From CAZEDM01 sp964511075 (lineage in GTDB: Bacteria; Zixibacteria; MSB-5A5; RBG-16-43-9), in NCBI GenBank assembly GCA_964511075.1, contig CAZEDM010000007.1, forward strand, positions 124,001 to 188,000: a stretch of DNA of 64,000 nucleotides. The letters run 5' to 3'. The notes under the pieces are model-generated. The model worked only from the letters and a program-made list of their open reading frames with translations, did not search any database and was not told the origin of the DNA. This document shows positions 17,796 to 25,500 of the stretch, piece after piece (the stretch's first letter is position 1; each line of letters opens with the position of its first letter). Made by a program: the position numbers and the translations under genes.

Positions 17796-19484
17796 TTACT
17801 TGGCAAGTATCATTTTTCTGCTCTCCGAGTGAGAACCTATCTGAAGCTTATAAAAATATATTCCACTTGATACTCCCTCACGATTTTCGTTGGTGCCATC
17901 CCAGATAATTCTGTATTCTCCTGATTGATAATCTCCTTTTACTAGCGTCTTTACCTTTTGTCCCAATGCGTTGTAAACAGTTAACTCAACATTAGAGAAA
18001 TCTTTAACAATAAAGTATATCTGTGTTTCCGCATTGAATGGGTTTGGATAATTTTGCGAGAGGAGATAATTTTCTGGAGCTGTTGTTTGGTTTTTCTCAT
18101 ACCTCTTCAGATATAAGATTTCTGTCTCAGCATCTCTTACAAACTCTCTTCCCCAAGAATCCAAAATGAATCTGGTTCCATCTGGCCTTTTAACATACCA
18201 GAATGGGATAAGTGGTGTGGGTGAACATTCATTTAAATCCCAGAACGGAAAAAAGGTGCAACCAGGATAAAGTTCATGAAGCTCTTCTCTGGTTACAAAA
18301 CCAGTTTCGCTTATTTCGGGAGAAGTAGGTTTATCAAGTGAAGATTGATTCTGATTAGCCGAGACTGTTCCACCAGTAATAATGAATCCAGAAATACCTC
18401 CTCCTTCAAATGTAAGACTGTCTTCTAACAATTTCACCCTAACCATTCCAACATAGTAGTTTTCTGTTTTATCTATATAGGTTACACTAAAGAACTCCTG
18501 ACCACCACAATATATATCACAGGGGAACTGTCCAGGGTCGCCATAACGTAAATAAGCTGTATTAGTAACGAATTCCACTCCGGCAGCATGGGCTCCATCA
18601 AACTGCTTCGCATAATCAGGATCCAAGCCAATAAGATTCTCAACTCCCCAAGCCCCTAACACTGAATCAGACGCTTGGATAATCCTTTCTACCAGTTCCG
18701 GCTCCAAACCATTACTACCATCAGCAAAAGGTATCCGGTCATCTAAATCCCGCCCATCACTACCAGGTGCTTCCTTAGAAAGATAGTTGTAATAATTGGT
18801 GTATACTGGTGGTGGTTGATATGGGTCTTCTTCTGTGGAAACCAGGATTATATCAGGTGCGACTTTTGGGCTTATTGAAATTCCAACATATGATGGGTTT
18901 ACTCCAGTCATCGACTGGAAAACTGAACTAGTCACATCGTAATATAATCCATAACATCTATCAGCATCACAGACAGAAGCAGGGTCTGCATAAACAATCC
19001 CTTCTGGAATTGCGTAAGGATCCTCAAATGGCACTCTATATCCCACAACCAGAATCCAATGACCTATTGGATCACCACTTGTGAGGCGACAAATAAAAGG
19101 CTCATTATGAACTCTCACAAAACTAATAACATGTTCAAGAAATGTAGTCCAATATGAACAATAATATGAATAGGCACCCCAGTCTAGGTAGTTATTCATG
19201 TAGTTGGATATTTCCTCTAAACTTAAAATCCCTTCATATGGAGGATCAGTATCTGCTAGATTTGCAATCTCTGATTGGGATTTACATTTATATGGATTAC
19301 CAGAGTACTTAAAACAGGAGTACATCTCCAAACATGCGATTCCACACCAGTTTTTTTGTTGCTGCATTGAGTATGCCGGGGGGGCGCCATTTCTAACTAT
19401 CCAATAAGTAAACTCAGGTTTAATCCCACAAAAAACTAAAAGCAATAGAAATATCAGTCCAAATAAAAATAATTTCTTTTTCAT
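17796..19484 (-). CDS. C39-like papain-fold peptidase with C-terminal sorting domain
   Basis: 562 residues. Signal segment (1-20). The N-terminal third is a papain-like C39 module: QQKNWCGIACLEM with Cys47, GHWILVVGY with the probable His near 142, and YADPAS with the Asp near 166. The centre is unassigned. The last 85 residues start LSQNYPNPFN and contain NALGQKVKTL and GIYFYKL, the FlgD-like/type IX-type C-terminal sorting domain. It should be an exported, surface-attached or secreted cysteine peptidase. It ends a four-gene set after cassette B; the preceding gene stops 3 bp before its ATG. Confidence 0.75.
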   Translation of the reverse strand: MKKKLFLFGLIFLLLLVFCGIKPEFTYWIVRNGAPPAYSMQQQKNWCGIACLEMYSCFKYSGNPYKCKSQSEIANLADTDPPYEGILSLEEISNYMNNYLDWGAYSYYCSYWTTFLEHVISFVRVHNEPFICRLTSGDPIGHWILVVGYRVPFEDPYAIPEGIVYADPASVCDADRCYGLYYDVTSSVFQSMTGVNPSYVGISISPKVAPDIILVSTEEDPYQPPPVYTNYYNYLSKEAPGSDGRDLDDRIPFADGSNGLEPELVERIIQASDSVLGAWGVENLIGLDPDYAKQFDGAHAAGVEFVTNTAYLRYGDPGQFPCDIYCGGQEFFSVTYIDKTENYYVGMVRVKLLEDSLTFEGGGISGFIITGGTVSANQNQSSLDKPTSPEISETGFVTREELHELYPGCTFFPFWDLNECSPTPLIPFWYVKRPDGTRFILDSWGREFVRDAETEILYLKRYEKNQTTAPENYLLSQNYPNPFNAETQIYFIVKDFSNVELTVYNALGQKVKTLVKGDYQSGEYRIIWDGTNENREGVSSGIYFYKLQIGSHSESRKMILAK

Positions 19485-19487
19485 TTT

Positions 19488-20063
19488 TTACTCCTCTTTT
19501 TGCTTTATGTATTTTTTTCTAACTTCAGCCAGCTCCTTGAAGCTAGATATATTCTTTGGAGATCTGGATGTTAGGATATAATAACACTCACCCTCCTCAT
19601 CAATAACCCACCAAGCCAAGAATTCTTGCGTTACTGACCAAAATTTTGCTGGAAAAACAAGCTGGACAAAGATGGCTTTAAGTCCCTTTTCTGTTTCGAA
19701 GACTTCCTTTACTTCTGTTGAGTCCAATAGGAGATCATTAACTCTTACTGTTTTCATTTTCATTGGATAAACCCATAGGCCTCCACAATTTTCTCCACAA
19801 AACCAGTACTCAGCTTTCACTCTACCAAGCTCAGCAAAATAGACCATGTAACCTGAATTCGATTCGTCGGACTGAGATCTAACAAAGTACGGACCAAGAA
19901 CTTGATCATACTTGAGGTCCTTTTTCTTGCAAGCCTTTTTTGCCTCTTTCAGTGCCTGTTTCAGGGTAAGTTGACAATCATCAGGGAAGGCTGAAATAGA
20001 GTTCAGGAGGAAACATATTACAAAAACAGATAAAGCTAATGAATAAATGATGGTTTTCTTCAT
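19488..20063 (-). CDS. Exported protein of unknown function, paralogue 2
   Basis: 191 residues with a signal peptide (1-25). I do not recognise a named family. It is a paralogue of the preceding gene: both have DDCxxTxxQAL..AK..CKK, a YDxxLGPYFV segment, VRVNDLLLDSTEVKE and a WWVIDExGxCYYI motif near the end. Several conserved Cys suggest a disulfide-bonded extracytoplasmic protein. The ATG overlaps the stop of the upstream paralogue by 4 bp, so translation is coupled. Confidence 0.6.
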   Translation of the reverse strand: MKKTIIYSLALSVFVICFLLNSISAFPDDCQLTLKQALKEAKKACKKKDLKYDQVLGPYFVRSQSDESNSGYMVYFAELGRVKAEYWFCGENCGGLWVYPMKMKTVRVNDLLLDSTEVKEVFETEKGLKAIFVQLVFPAKFWSVTQEFLAWWVIDEEGECYYILTSRSPKNISSFKELAEVRKKYIKQKEE

Positions 20064-20707
20064 TTTTCATTCTCCTGTAGGGTTGAATCTTCAATAATTC
20101 TAATCCTGCCTGTTCTTATATCTTCTTCAGACCTCTTCCTCTCCTCAGCCAGGGACTTAAAACTGGCTTTATGCCTCTCTACAGGCACGTATTTCGAAGA
20201 TACATCCAGATCTATATAATAACAGTCTCCATTCTCATCTATCACCCACCATACTACATAGTAATGTGGAATTAGCATTTTCTTCCCTAGTGGTCCCCAG
20301 AATTTAAGAGGAGTGACAAGCTGTATGAAAATGGGCTTGAGCTCAGGGAAACGTTCTTTTACCTGGGTTGAATCCAATAAGAGATCAGTAACCCTTATAC
20401 CTCTGGAGAAACAAATATCGTCTGTATTTTTCTTACAGGCATCAATCAAGCACTCACCTGTAACTATTTCACCTTTGGTAAAATATACCAAATAGTAAGG
20501 TCTTGTTTCCTTCGAAAGAGGCAGGACAAAATATGGACCTAAAATAGAGTCATAAGTGATTTTTTCTTTCTTACAAAGTTCCTTAGCCCTTTCTAATGCC
20601 TGTGTCTGGGTGATTTTACAATCATCTGAGAAGGCTATGATAGAGTTTTGAGGAAAGCTAAAGCAAACAGTAAAAAAAGCTGTTAAATAGATGATTTTTT
20701 TCTTCAC
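20060..20707 (-). CDS. Exported protein of unknown function, paralogue 1
   Basis: 215 residues from a GTG start at 20707, chosen because GGGAGG stands 7 nt before it; an upstream in-frame GTG at 20722 has no ribosome site. Signal peptide KKKIIYLTAFFTVCF. Shares with the next gene the DDCKITQTQALERAK, SILGPYFVLP and WWVIDENGDCYYI motifs. No known catalytic pattern. First gene after cassette B and a sigma70-like promoter at 20744-20772; transcribed with the paralogue and the C39-like peptidase. Confidence 0.6.
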   Translation of the reverse strand: MKKKIIYLTAFFTVCFSFPQNSIIAFSDDCKITQTQALERAKELCKKEKITYDSILGPYFVLPLSKETRPYYLVYFTKGEIVTGECLIDACKKNTDDICFSRGIRVTDLLLDSTQVKERFPELKPIFIQLVTPLKFWGPLGKKMLIPHYYVVWWVIDENGDCYYIDLDVSSKYVPVERHKASFKSLAEERKRSEEDIRTGRIRIIEDSTLQENEK

Positions 20708-20743
20708 TTGTATACCTCCCACTTGTTTTTATTTATCTCTCCT

Positions 20744-20772
20744 ATTCTAGATAAAACCACTTGGATAGTCAA
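20744..20772 (-). promoter_or_regulatory. Sigma70-like promoter with conserved spacer box
   Basis: TTGACT (20767-20772), 17 bp, TAGAAT (20744-20749). The spacer contains CAAGTGGTTTTATC, also present as CAAGTGGGTTTATC before the gene at 25105 and as CAAGTGGCTTTATC before the 967-aa gene (about 15641-15655). Confidence 0.5.
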
Positions 20773-20891
20773 CCACTTTAACTTTCTCCTTCAAAATTTT
20801 TCTGCTGCTCTGCCCGGGCACCCTTTACCCGGGCAGAGTTTTTAAAAAACCAAGAAAAGAGTAAAAGGGGTAAAAACCGGTAAGGCTTATA

Positions 20892-21110
20892 ACAAAAAGC
20901 CTGCCCACTTCACTTTTATCAACTGTGAATTAATTAAGCTATTGAAAATAAAGAAGTTGAATCTGGAGAAGATGTGAGGTTGTCTTTTTTCAGAAGATAA
21001 AAAATCACCAAAATTGGTGAATCGAAAATGAAGGTTTTGACTTATCTTACAGCGGGGGATAAAATTACCAGAATCACCAAAAATGGTGAGTCAATCACCT
21101 AATTCGGTGA
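20892..21110 (-). promoter_or_regulatory. Sigma54-type regulatory cassette B
   Basis: TGGGCAGGCTTTTTGT (minus strand) at 20892-20907; dyads at 21005-21020, 21074-21089 and 21095-21110; GC hairpin at 20808-20838. Sequence is almost identical to cassette C over the whole length. Downstream operon: paralogue pair and C39-like peptidase. Confidence 0.6.
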
Positions 21111-21194
21111 TTCGATATTATATTTCTTTATCTTGTTATTAAGCGTGGTCCAGGGGATTCTTAATAATTTTGCGGCTTTGACCTTTATTCCCTT
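21099..21194 (-). pseudogene. 3' fragment of the sigma54 activator gene (HTH only), second copy
   Basis: Same 96-bp fragment as at 15993-16088, with the same abrupt end. Confidence 0.85.
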
Positions 21195-21249
21195 CCGCTT
21201 GGCAAAATAGTAAAAGTAAACAAATCAAAAACAGAATAGATTTTTTCAT
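21139..21249 (-). CDS. 36-aa chimeric ORF, second copy, doubtful
   Basis: Identical in layout to 16033-16143: GAGGAGG site, signal sequence, then out-of-frame activator fragment. Conservation is explained by recent duplication, so it gives no independent support for coding. Confidence 0.3.
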   Translation of the reverse strand: MKKSILFLICLLLLFCQAEGNKGQSRKIIKNPLDHA

Positions 21250-21287
21250 TTTCAAGCCTCCTCTTTTAATTTTTGCCCAAATTTGAA

Positions 21288-21650
21288 CTACCTAAAGCTT
21301 ATTAAAACGAAAAGCCCAGTCCAATTCCAGTCATGGATAGAAGGTAAACAAATCCTACCTCCAGGATCAACGAAAGAACAGGTAGTTGATCCCTCCAAAG
21401 GAAGTTTACCCACCCGTAATCCCAGGGAAGGGGAGAAATATGAGCGAGTAAAACAATATTCAAATCTCAGATTATAACTCGCCTTTCTTCCCGGACCTTC
21501 ATCCAATCCGTCATCGTTCGAAACAGTTCGACCCATATCAACCCATAAGCTGAAGAGTTTACTTTTATTGTATTCTTCAGCCATGACCTGATTGGAGTAA
21601 AAGAAAAACACCATTAAGCTTAAAATAAATGGAGAGATTTTTCTCATCAT
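21288..21650 (-). pseudogene. Deleted copy of the outer-membrane barrel gene
   Basis: The first 108 codons equal those of the intact gene at 16196-16843. A 299-bp deletion between two CAGTCCAAT repeats (16211-16219 and 16510-16518 in the intact copy) then shifts the frame, giving a false tail of about a dozen residues. Most barrel strands and the C-terminal Phe are lost. Confidence 0.9.
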
Positions 21651-21737
21651 ACCCCTCCTGGTTTAAAATATAAGTTGAGAACATATACTATCCGTCAGGT
21701 AACAATTTGTCAAGTATTTACTAACCTCTCTTTTTTT

Positions 21738-21767
21738 ACTCCGCCTGGTTCCCTGCCCGGGCGGAGT
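21738..21767. repeat. GC hairpin left from a truncated regulatory cassette
   Basis: ACTCCGCC/GGCGGAGT hairpin and the following leader as in cassette D, but the sequence breaks off near 21800 before any TGGGCA element or dyad. The cassette was lost here at the junction with the subtilisin gene end. Confidence 0.6.
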
Positions 21768-21892
21768 TTTGACTAAACCAAGAAAGAAATAAAAACCAAC
21801 AAAGTAATTCTTTAACAAAAAGAGAACAGGAGAGAAAAATACGATTATTGGGTCTTAGGTATAAAATGTCTTTTAACTTCTTATTTAAAAAT

Positions 21893-24106
21893 CTAAGCAC
21901 ATCCTTTTTTAGGTGGATCTCCACCTTTGAAAAGAAAAGATATTAAATATACCACATCAGAAAGTGAAACCTGGCAATCTCCATTAGCATCTGCCTTCCA
22001 CAGAGGATAGGGTGCTGTTCCCCCTTTGAACAGATAGTTAATAAGAAAAACTATATCCGAAACGCTAATAATCCCATCTCCATTTACATCTCCGGTGGCA
22101 TATAAAGCTACAGCTTCATAGATATCCAAAAAATCCTCTGAGGTAGAAGTCCAATATAAAATGTCTTTTATATCCCCTATAGAATAATCTGGATCCTGCT
22201 GCAAAAGCAAAGCCACGGCACCTGTAACAAAAGGAGCAGAAGCACTTGTACCCTGTCCATTGGTGTGTTTACCATCTCTCTCTTTCCAGTAATTTTGTTC
22301 ACTTGCATCTTTTGAAAGAGACGAAGCAACCCAGGCACCTGGAGCATAAATCTCTGGTTTGTCTCTTCCGTCACGGGTTGGCCCTGGGCTGGAGAAGAAG
22401 GAAACCTCTTCAACAGGATAGCCTGATGATACAAATAGATTATTGTACTGCGGCTGGGTATGATTGTTGACATCCACCCAGGTATTTTTTGAATTATATG
22501 AGCCTACTGTGATTATGTTATAGGCATTCCCCGGCTCTTTTATTTTACGAGAGTTCACATGGCTGGCATCATTGAAACGGACTATGCCAGTAGTAGATAA
22601 CAAAAACAATACATAGGAATCCCACCAGCCAGAACCGTTTGACATCGTGATTGTCCAATTTCCAGCAGCAAGCGAATAAAGCGTCCCTTGGACTTCTACA
22701 TCAGCTAAAATAATTATTATCTGATTATCAGGTGTAAATGGGAAAGGCTCCGGCCAGTTATAATCAAAATGTTCATTGTGACATAGAACAAGCCCATCAG
22801 TATCAGTTTGATAATACCAACCATAGCCAGGGTCCCCAGTTCCTTCACCTGGGCCAAATGGACCATAAGTTCTACCTCTGGGCGAGGTTATTGTAACTTG
22901 AAAAGACTGGCTAAAAGGATACCATATTTCATTCCAGATTATCTCATTATCCCATAAGGAAGTTGCATCAACTTCCATAGTAATTGAACCATATCCTTGT
23001 TTTCTCGCATGATTTTTGTTCCTTCTCCAAGTAGAATCATTTTGAATCACCTCAGGATTATTTGGGTCGTATCCTTCGTTCCCTGCTGCAACCACAATGA
23101 CTTTTCCTCTGCCTAAGTCCTGATTTGTTATACCATAAATGATTTGCTCAAAAGGGCTGGTCCCATCTCTTGGACCATAAATAGCACCCAGACTGAGATT
23201 GGCTACCCAGGGTTTTCCTAATTCTTTTGCCTTGTTTCCGATATAAAGGATAGCGTCAGTAACTTTAGAGTTGTTAGATAAGTCTGTATTTACTAAAATT
23301 AAATCTGCTTCTGGTGCGACTCCGACATAGGTATATTGTGGAACTCCATTTCCGGTTGCCTTTCCATTACCAGCCGCAATTCCTGCTATTTTAGTGCCAT
23401 GCCCATTGGTGTCTTTTTGCCTGCATATTCCCTGGTCGATATCATTCTTTGTCCATCCTGTCCCGTAGTCATATCCAGGCGGGTGTGGTCCTACATTGTC
23501 TAGCTGGTCCCACAAATATAATACCCTAGTTTTACCTTCATCATCTTGAAAATCTTCATTGGCCAGGTCAAGTCCTGAGTCAACCATTCCAACTATTATT
23601 CCTTTACCTGTCAAACCAAATGAATTTCTGGCATTTGGCGCCCCAACCATAGGAGCTGCTACATTTAGGTCCAGCTCAACTGGTTTAGCCGCTTCAATTC
23701 TGAGAACATTGGGTAGGGCAATTATTTCAGGGAGATTTTTTAAAGGAATATCCGCAGTAACAATATTACCAATCATTGAATGAATTCTGACACCATGGGA
23801 CTGCAATTCATCAATGGAACCTTCCACTTTGATAAAGACTCCAACCATCGGTTCTCCATTTCTCCAATTAAGAGATATGGCTTTGCCAAATCTTTCAAAA
23901 GGTAAGGCTATTTCAATAAGAGAAGAATCTTGTGAAATTATTTTTGCTTTTGCAGGAGCATATAGGGAGTTGTATATTCCGGATAATAGTGGGTCTAACT
24001 TACTTGAAATTTTTACCTGTGGAAAAGAACGAATTGAAAGGGAAAAGAAAATAAATAATCCCGTTAAAGTACAAATAAATATTTTTATAAAATAATATTT
24101 CTTCAT
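21893..24106 (-). CDS. Secreted subtilisin-like serine protease with dockerin
   Basis: 737 residues. Signal peptide (about 1-30), then a prodomain. The S8 catalytic triad is complete: Asp in GMVDSGLD (about 175), His in DTNGHGTKIAG (about 235), Ser in GTSASAPFVTGA (about 621). VVAAGNEG carries the oxyanion Asn. A long insertion (about 370-540) between the Asn and Ser regions has beta-sandwich character, as in large extracellular subtilases. The C-terminus is a two-repeat type I dockerin (GDVNGDGIISVSD, ADANGDCQVSLSD; about 672-735). Extracellular proteolysis is likely; the dockerin's partner is unknown. Third gene after cassette A, 23 bp after the lipoprotein gene. Confidence 0.88.
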   Translation of the reverse strand: MKKYYFIKIFICTLTGLFIFFSLSIRSFPQVKISSKLDPLLSGIYNSLYAPAKAKIISQDSSLIEIALPFERFGKAISLNWRNGEPMVGVFIKVEGSIDELQSHGVRIHSMIGNIVTADIPLKNLPEIIALPNVLRIEAAKPVELDLNVAAPMVGAPNARNSFGLTGKGIIVGMVDSGLDLANEDFQDDEGKTRVLYLWDQLDNVGPHPPGYDYGTGWTKNDIDQGICRQKDTNGHGTKIAGIAAGNGKATGNGVPQYTYVGVAPEADLILVNTDLSNNSKVTDAILYIGNKAKELGKPWVANLSLGAIYGPRDGTSPFEQIIYGITNQDLGRGKVIVVAAGNEGYDPNNPEVIQNDSTWRRNKNHARKQGYGSITMEVDATSLWDNEIIWNEIWYPFSQSFQVTITSPRGRTYGPFGPGEGTGDPGYGWYYQTDTDGLVLCHNEHFDYNWPEPFPFTPDNQIIIILADVEVQGTLYSLAAGNWTITMSNGSGWWDSYVLFLLSTTGIVRFNDASHVNSRKIKEPGNAYNIITVGSYNSKNTWVDVNNHTQPQYNNLFVSSGYPVEEVSFFSSPGPTRDGRDKPEIYAPGAWVASSLSKDASEQNYWKERDGKHTNGQGTSASAPFVTGAVALLLQQDPDYSIGDIKDILYWTSTSEDFLDIYEAVALYATGDVNGDGIISVSDIVFLINYLFKGGTAPYPLWKADANGDCQVSLSDVVYLISFLFKGGDPPKKGCA

Positions 24107-24129
24107 GACTTCCCCCTATATTTTTATTC

Positions 24130-24594
24130 TTATTTGTTTTTTACTAAATCTTTATATTGTGTGCGAAAGAAAGAGGCACTATCGGTTTTGATAATTTTAC
24201 CGTCCCATTCTCCTGAACAACCCCAAGGTTCAATTGCTGCGATACAGAGCCTGAAAACAACAATTGAAGTCGAATCATTAAAGACTTTCACATTTGAAAT
24301 CTTGGTAGTGTGAAAGGTAATCTTCTGTGCCAGAATCTTATATTCACCTAAACGCACATTAGACAACCAGAATCTTCCAAGAGAATCGCTTTTTGTTCCT
24401 ATTGTTTGCACTTCTTCGATATAGACTACAGTTCCAGAAAGAGGTTGCATTGTAGTTACATCAAAAACTATTCCTGCAATATTTCCAGTTTTCTTTCCTT
24501 TCTCTTGCTCCGCTTTTTTCCTGAGCGAGCCACAACTATAAAGCAACAAAAGCGAAAAAAGAATAAAGATAAACCAAACAAAGCCTTTTTTCAT
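24130..24594 (-). CDS. Lipoprotein with carboxypeptidase-regulatory-like domain, paralogue 2
   Basis: 154 residues. Lipoprotein signal ends LLLLYSCGS (Cys21). Residues 35-110 form a transthyretin-like carboxypeptidase-regulatory domain: GNIAGIVFD, SGTVVYIEE, KSDSLGRFWLSNV, GEYKI. Such domains are structural Ig-like modules of surface proteins. Paralogue of the gene just upstream; gap 19 bp. Likely anchored in the outer membrane or periplasmic face; no enzymatic motif. Confidence 0.75.
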   Translation of the reverse strand: MKKGFVWFIFILFSLLLLYSCGSLRKKAEQEKGKKTGNIAGIVFDVTTMQPLSGTVVYIEEVQTIGTKSDSLGRFWLSNVRLGEYKILAQKITFHTTKISNVKVFNDSTSIVVFRLCIAAIEPWGCSGEWDGKIIKTDSASFFRTQYKDLVKNK

Positions 24595-24613
24595 CTTTTT
24601 CCCATTGGATTGT

Positions 24614-25105
24614 TTACTTTAACTCACTTTTTAATAATTTCTCGTAGTTCTTAAAGAAAGAGATGCTATCGGTTTTGATAATTTTACCATCCCAATCTCC
24701 CCAACACCACCACCATTCTGGAATTAAAGAAGGGCAGAGCTTGCTCATTACAATTGAAGTTGAATCAGCAAAAACTTCCACTTTTGAAATTTTAGTGCCA
24801 CTATAGGGAATCTTCGTAGCCCAAATCGTATATTCCCCTGCAGGCACAGAAGATAACCAGAATCTTCCCAGAGTGTCGCTTTTTGTACCTATTGTTGCCA
24901 CTCCCTCAACATAGACGTTAGCTCCAACAAGAGGTTGCATGGTCTGACTATCAAAAACTATCCCTGCAATATTTCCGGTTTTCTTTACCTTCTCTGACTC
25001 CGTTTTCTTCCTAAGCGAGCCACAACCAAAAAGCAACAAAAGCGAAAAAAGAACAAAGATAAACCAAATAAATCTTTTCCCCATAGTTTTCTCTTTCTTT
25101 AACAT
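24614..25105 (-). CDS. Lipoprotein with carboxypeptidase-regulatory-like domain, paralogue 1
   Basis: 163 residues from ATG at 25105, chosen for the GGAGGAG site 4 nt before it; an ATG seven codons in (MGKRF) is possible. Lipobox LLLLFGCGS. Same Ig-like domain as the next gene (GNIAGIVFDSQTMQPLVG, GRFWLSSVPAGEYTI). First gene after cassette A and a sigma70-like promoter at 25133-25161. Function unknown beyond an envelope structural or binding role. Confidence 0.75.
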   Translation of the reverse strand: MLKKEKTMGKRFIWFIFVLFSLLLLFGCGSLRKKTESEKVKKTGNIAGIVFDSQTMQPLVGANVYVEGVATIGTKSDTLGRFWLSSVPAGEYTIWATKIPYSGTKISKVEVFADSTSIVMSKLCPSLIPEWWWCWGDWDGKIIKTDSISFFKNYEKLLKSELK

Positions 25106-25132
25106 TGATCTCCTCCTTATTCTGTAATCAAA

Positions 25133-25161
25133 AATTTAGATAAACCCACTTGGGAAATCAA
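25133..25161 (-). promoter_or_regulatory. Sigma70-like promoter with conserved spacer box
   Basis: TTGATT (25156-25161), 17 bp, TAAATT (25133-25138); spacer holds CAAGTGGGTTTATC. Same layout as 20744-20772. Confidence 0.45.
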
Positions 25162-25281
25162 TCATTTTAATCTCTCCTCTCTTTAATTTTCTTTTCCCTC
25201 TGCCCGGGCACCCTTTACCCGGGCAGAGTTTTTAAAAAACCAAGAAAAGAGTAAAAGGGGTAAAAACCTGTAAGACTTATA

Positions 25282-25500
25282 ACAAAAAGCCTGCCCACTT
25301 CGTTTTTATCAAGCGTGAATTAATCAAGCCATTGGAAATAAAGAAGTTGAATCTGGGGAAGATGTGAGGTTATCTTTTTTCAAAAGATAAAAAATCACCA
25401 AAATTGGTGAGCCGAGAATGGAGAGCTTAAGCTATCTTTTTATAGGGGAAAAGATTACAAGAATCACCAAAAATGGTGAGTCAATCACCTAATTCGGTGA
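25282..25500 (-). promoter_or_regulatory. Sigma54-type regulatory cassette A, overlapping the activator 3' end
   Basis: Minus-strand TGGGCAGGCTTTTTGT at 25282-25297; dyads at 25395-25410, 25464-25479 and 25485-25500. The third dyad covers the last codons and stop of the activator gene, which explains why every duplicated cassette carries activator sequence. GC hairpin at 25198-25228 in the leader. This is probably the parental cassette, since it adjoins the only complete activator gene. Confidence 0.6.

Noticed and set aside
15701..25228. GC hairpins ACTCCGCCCGG/CCGGGCGGAGT as terminators of + strand genes
   Set aside because: They have T-runs only on the + strand, but no + strand gene lies upstream. 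They sit in leaders or upstream of minus-strand genes, so I kept them as parts of the cassettes with unknown role.
15899..25500. TCACC/GGTGA dyads as a CRISPR-like or simple repeat array
   Set aside because: Only three per cassette, unequal spacing (69 and 21 bp), no spacers of constant length, no cas genes.
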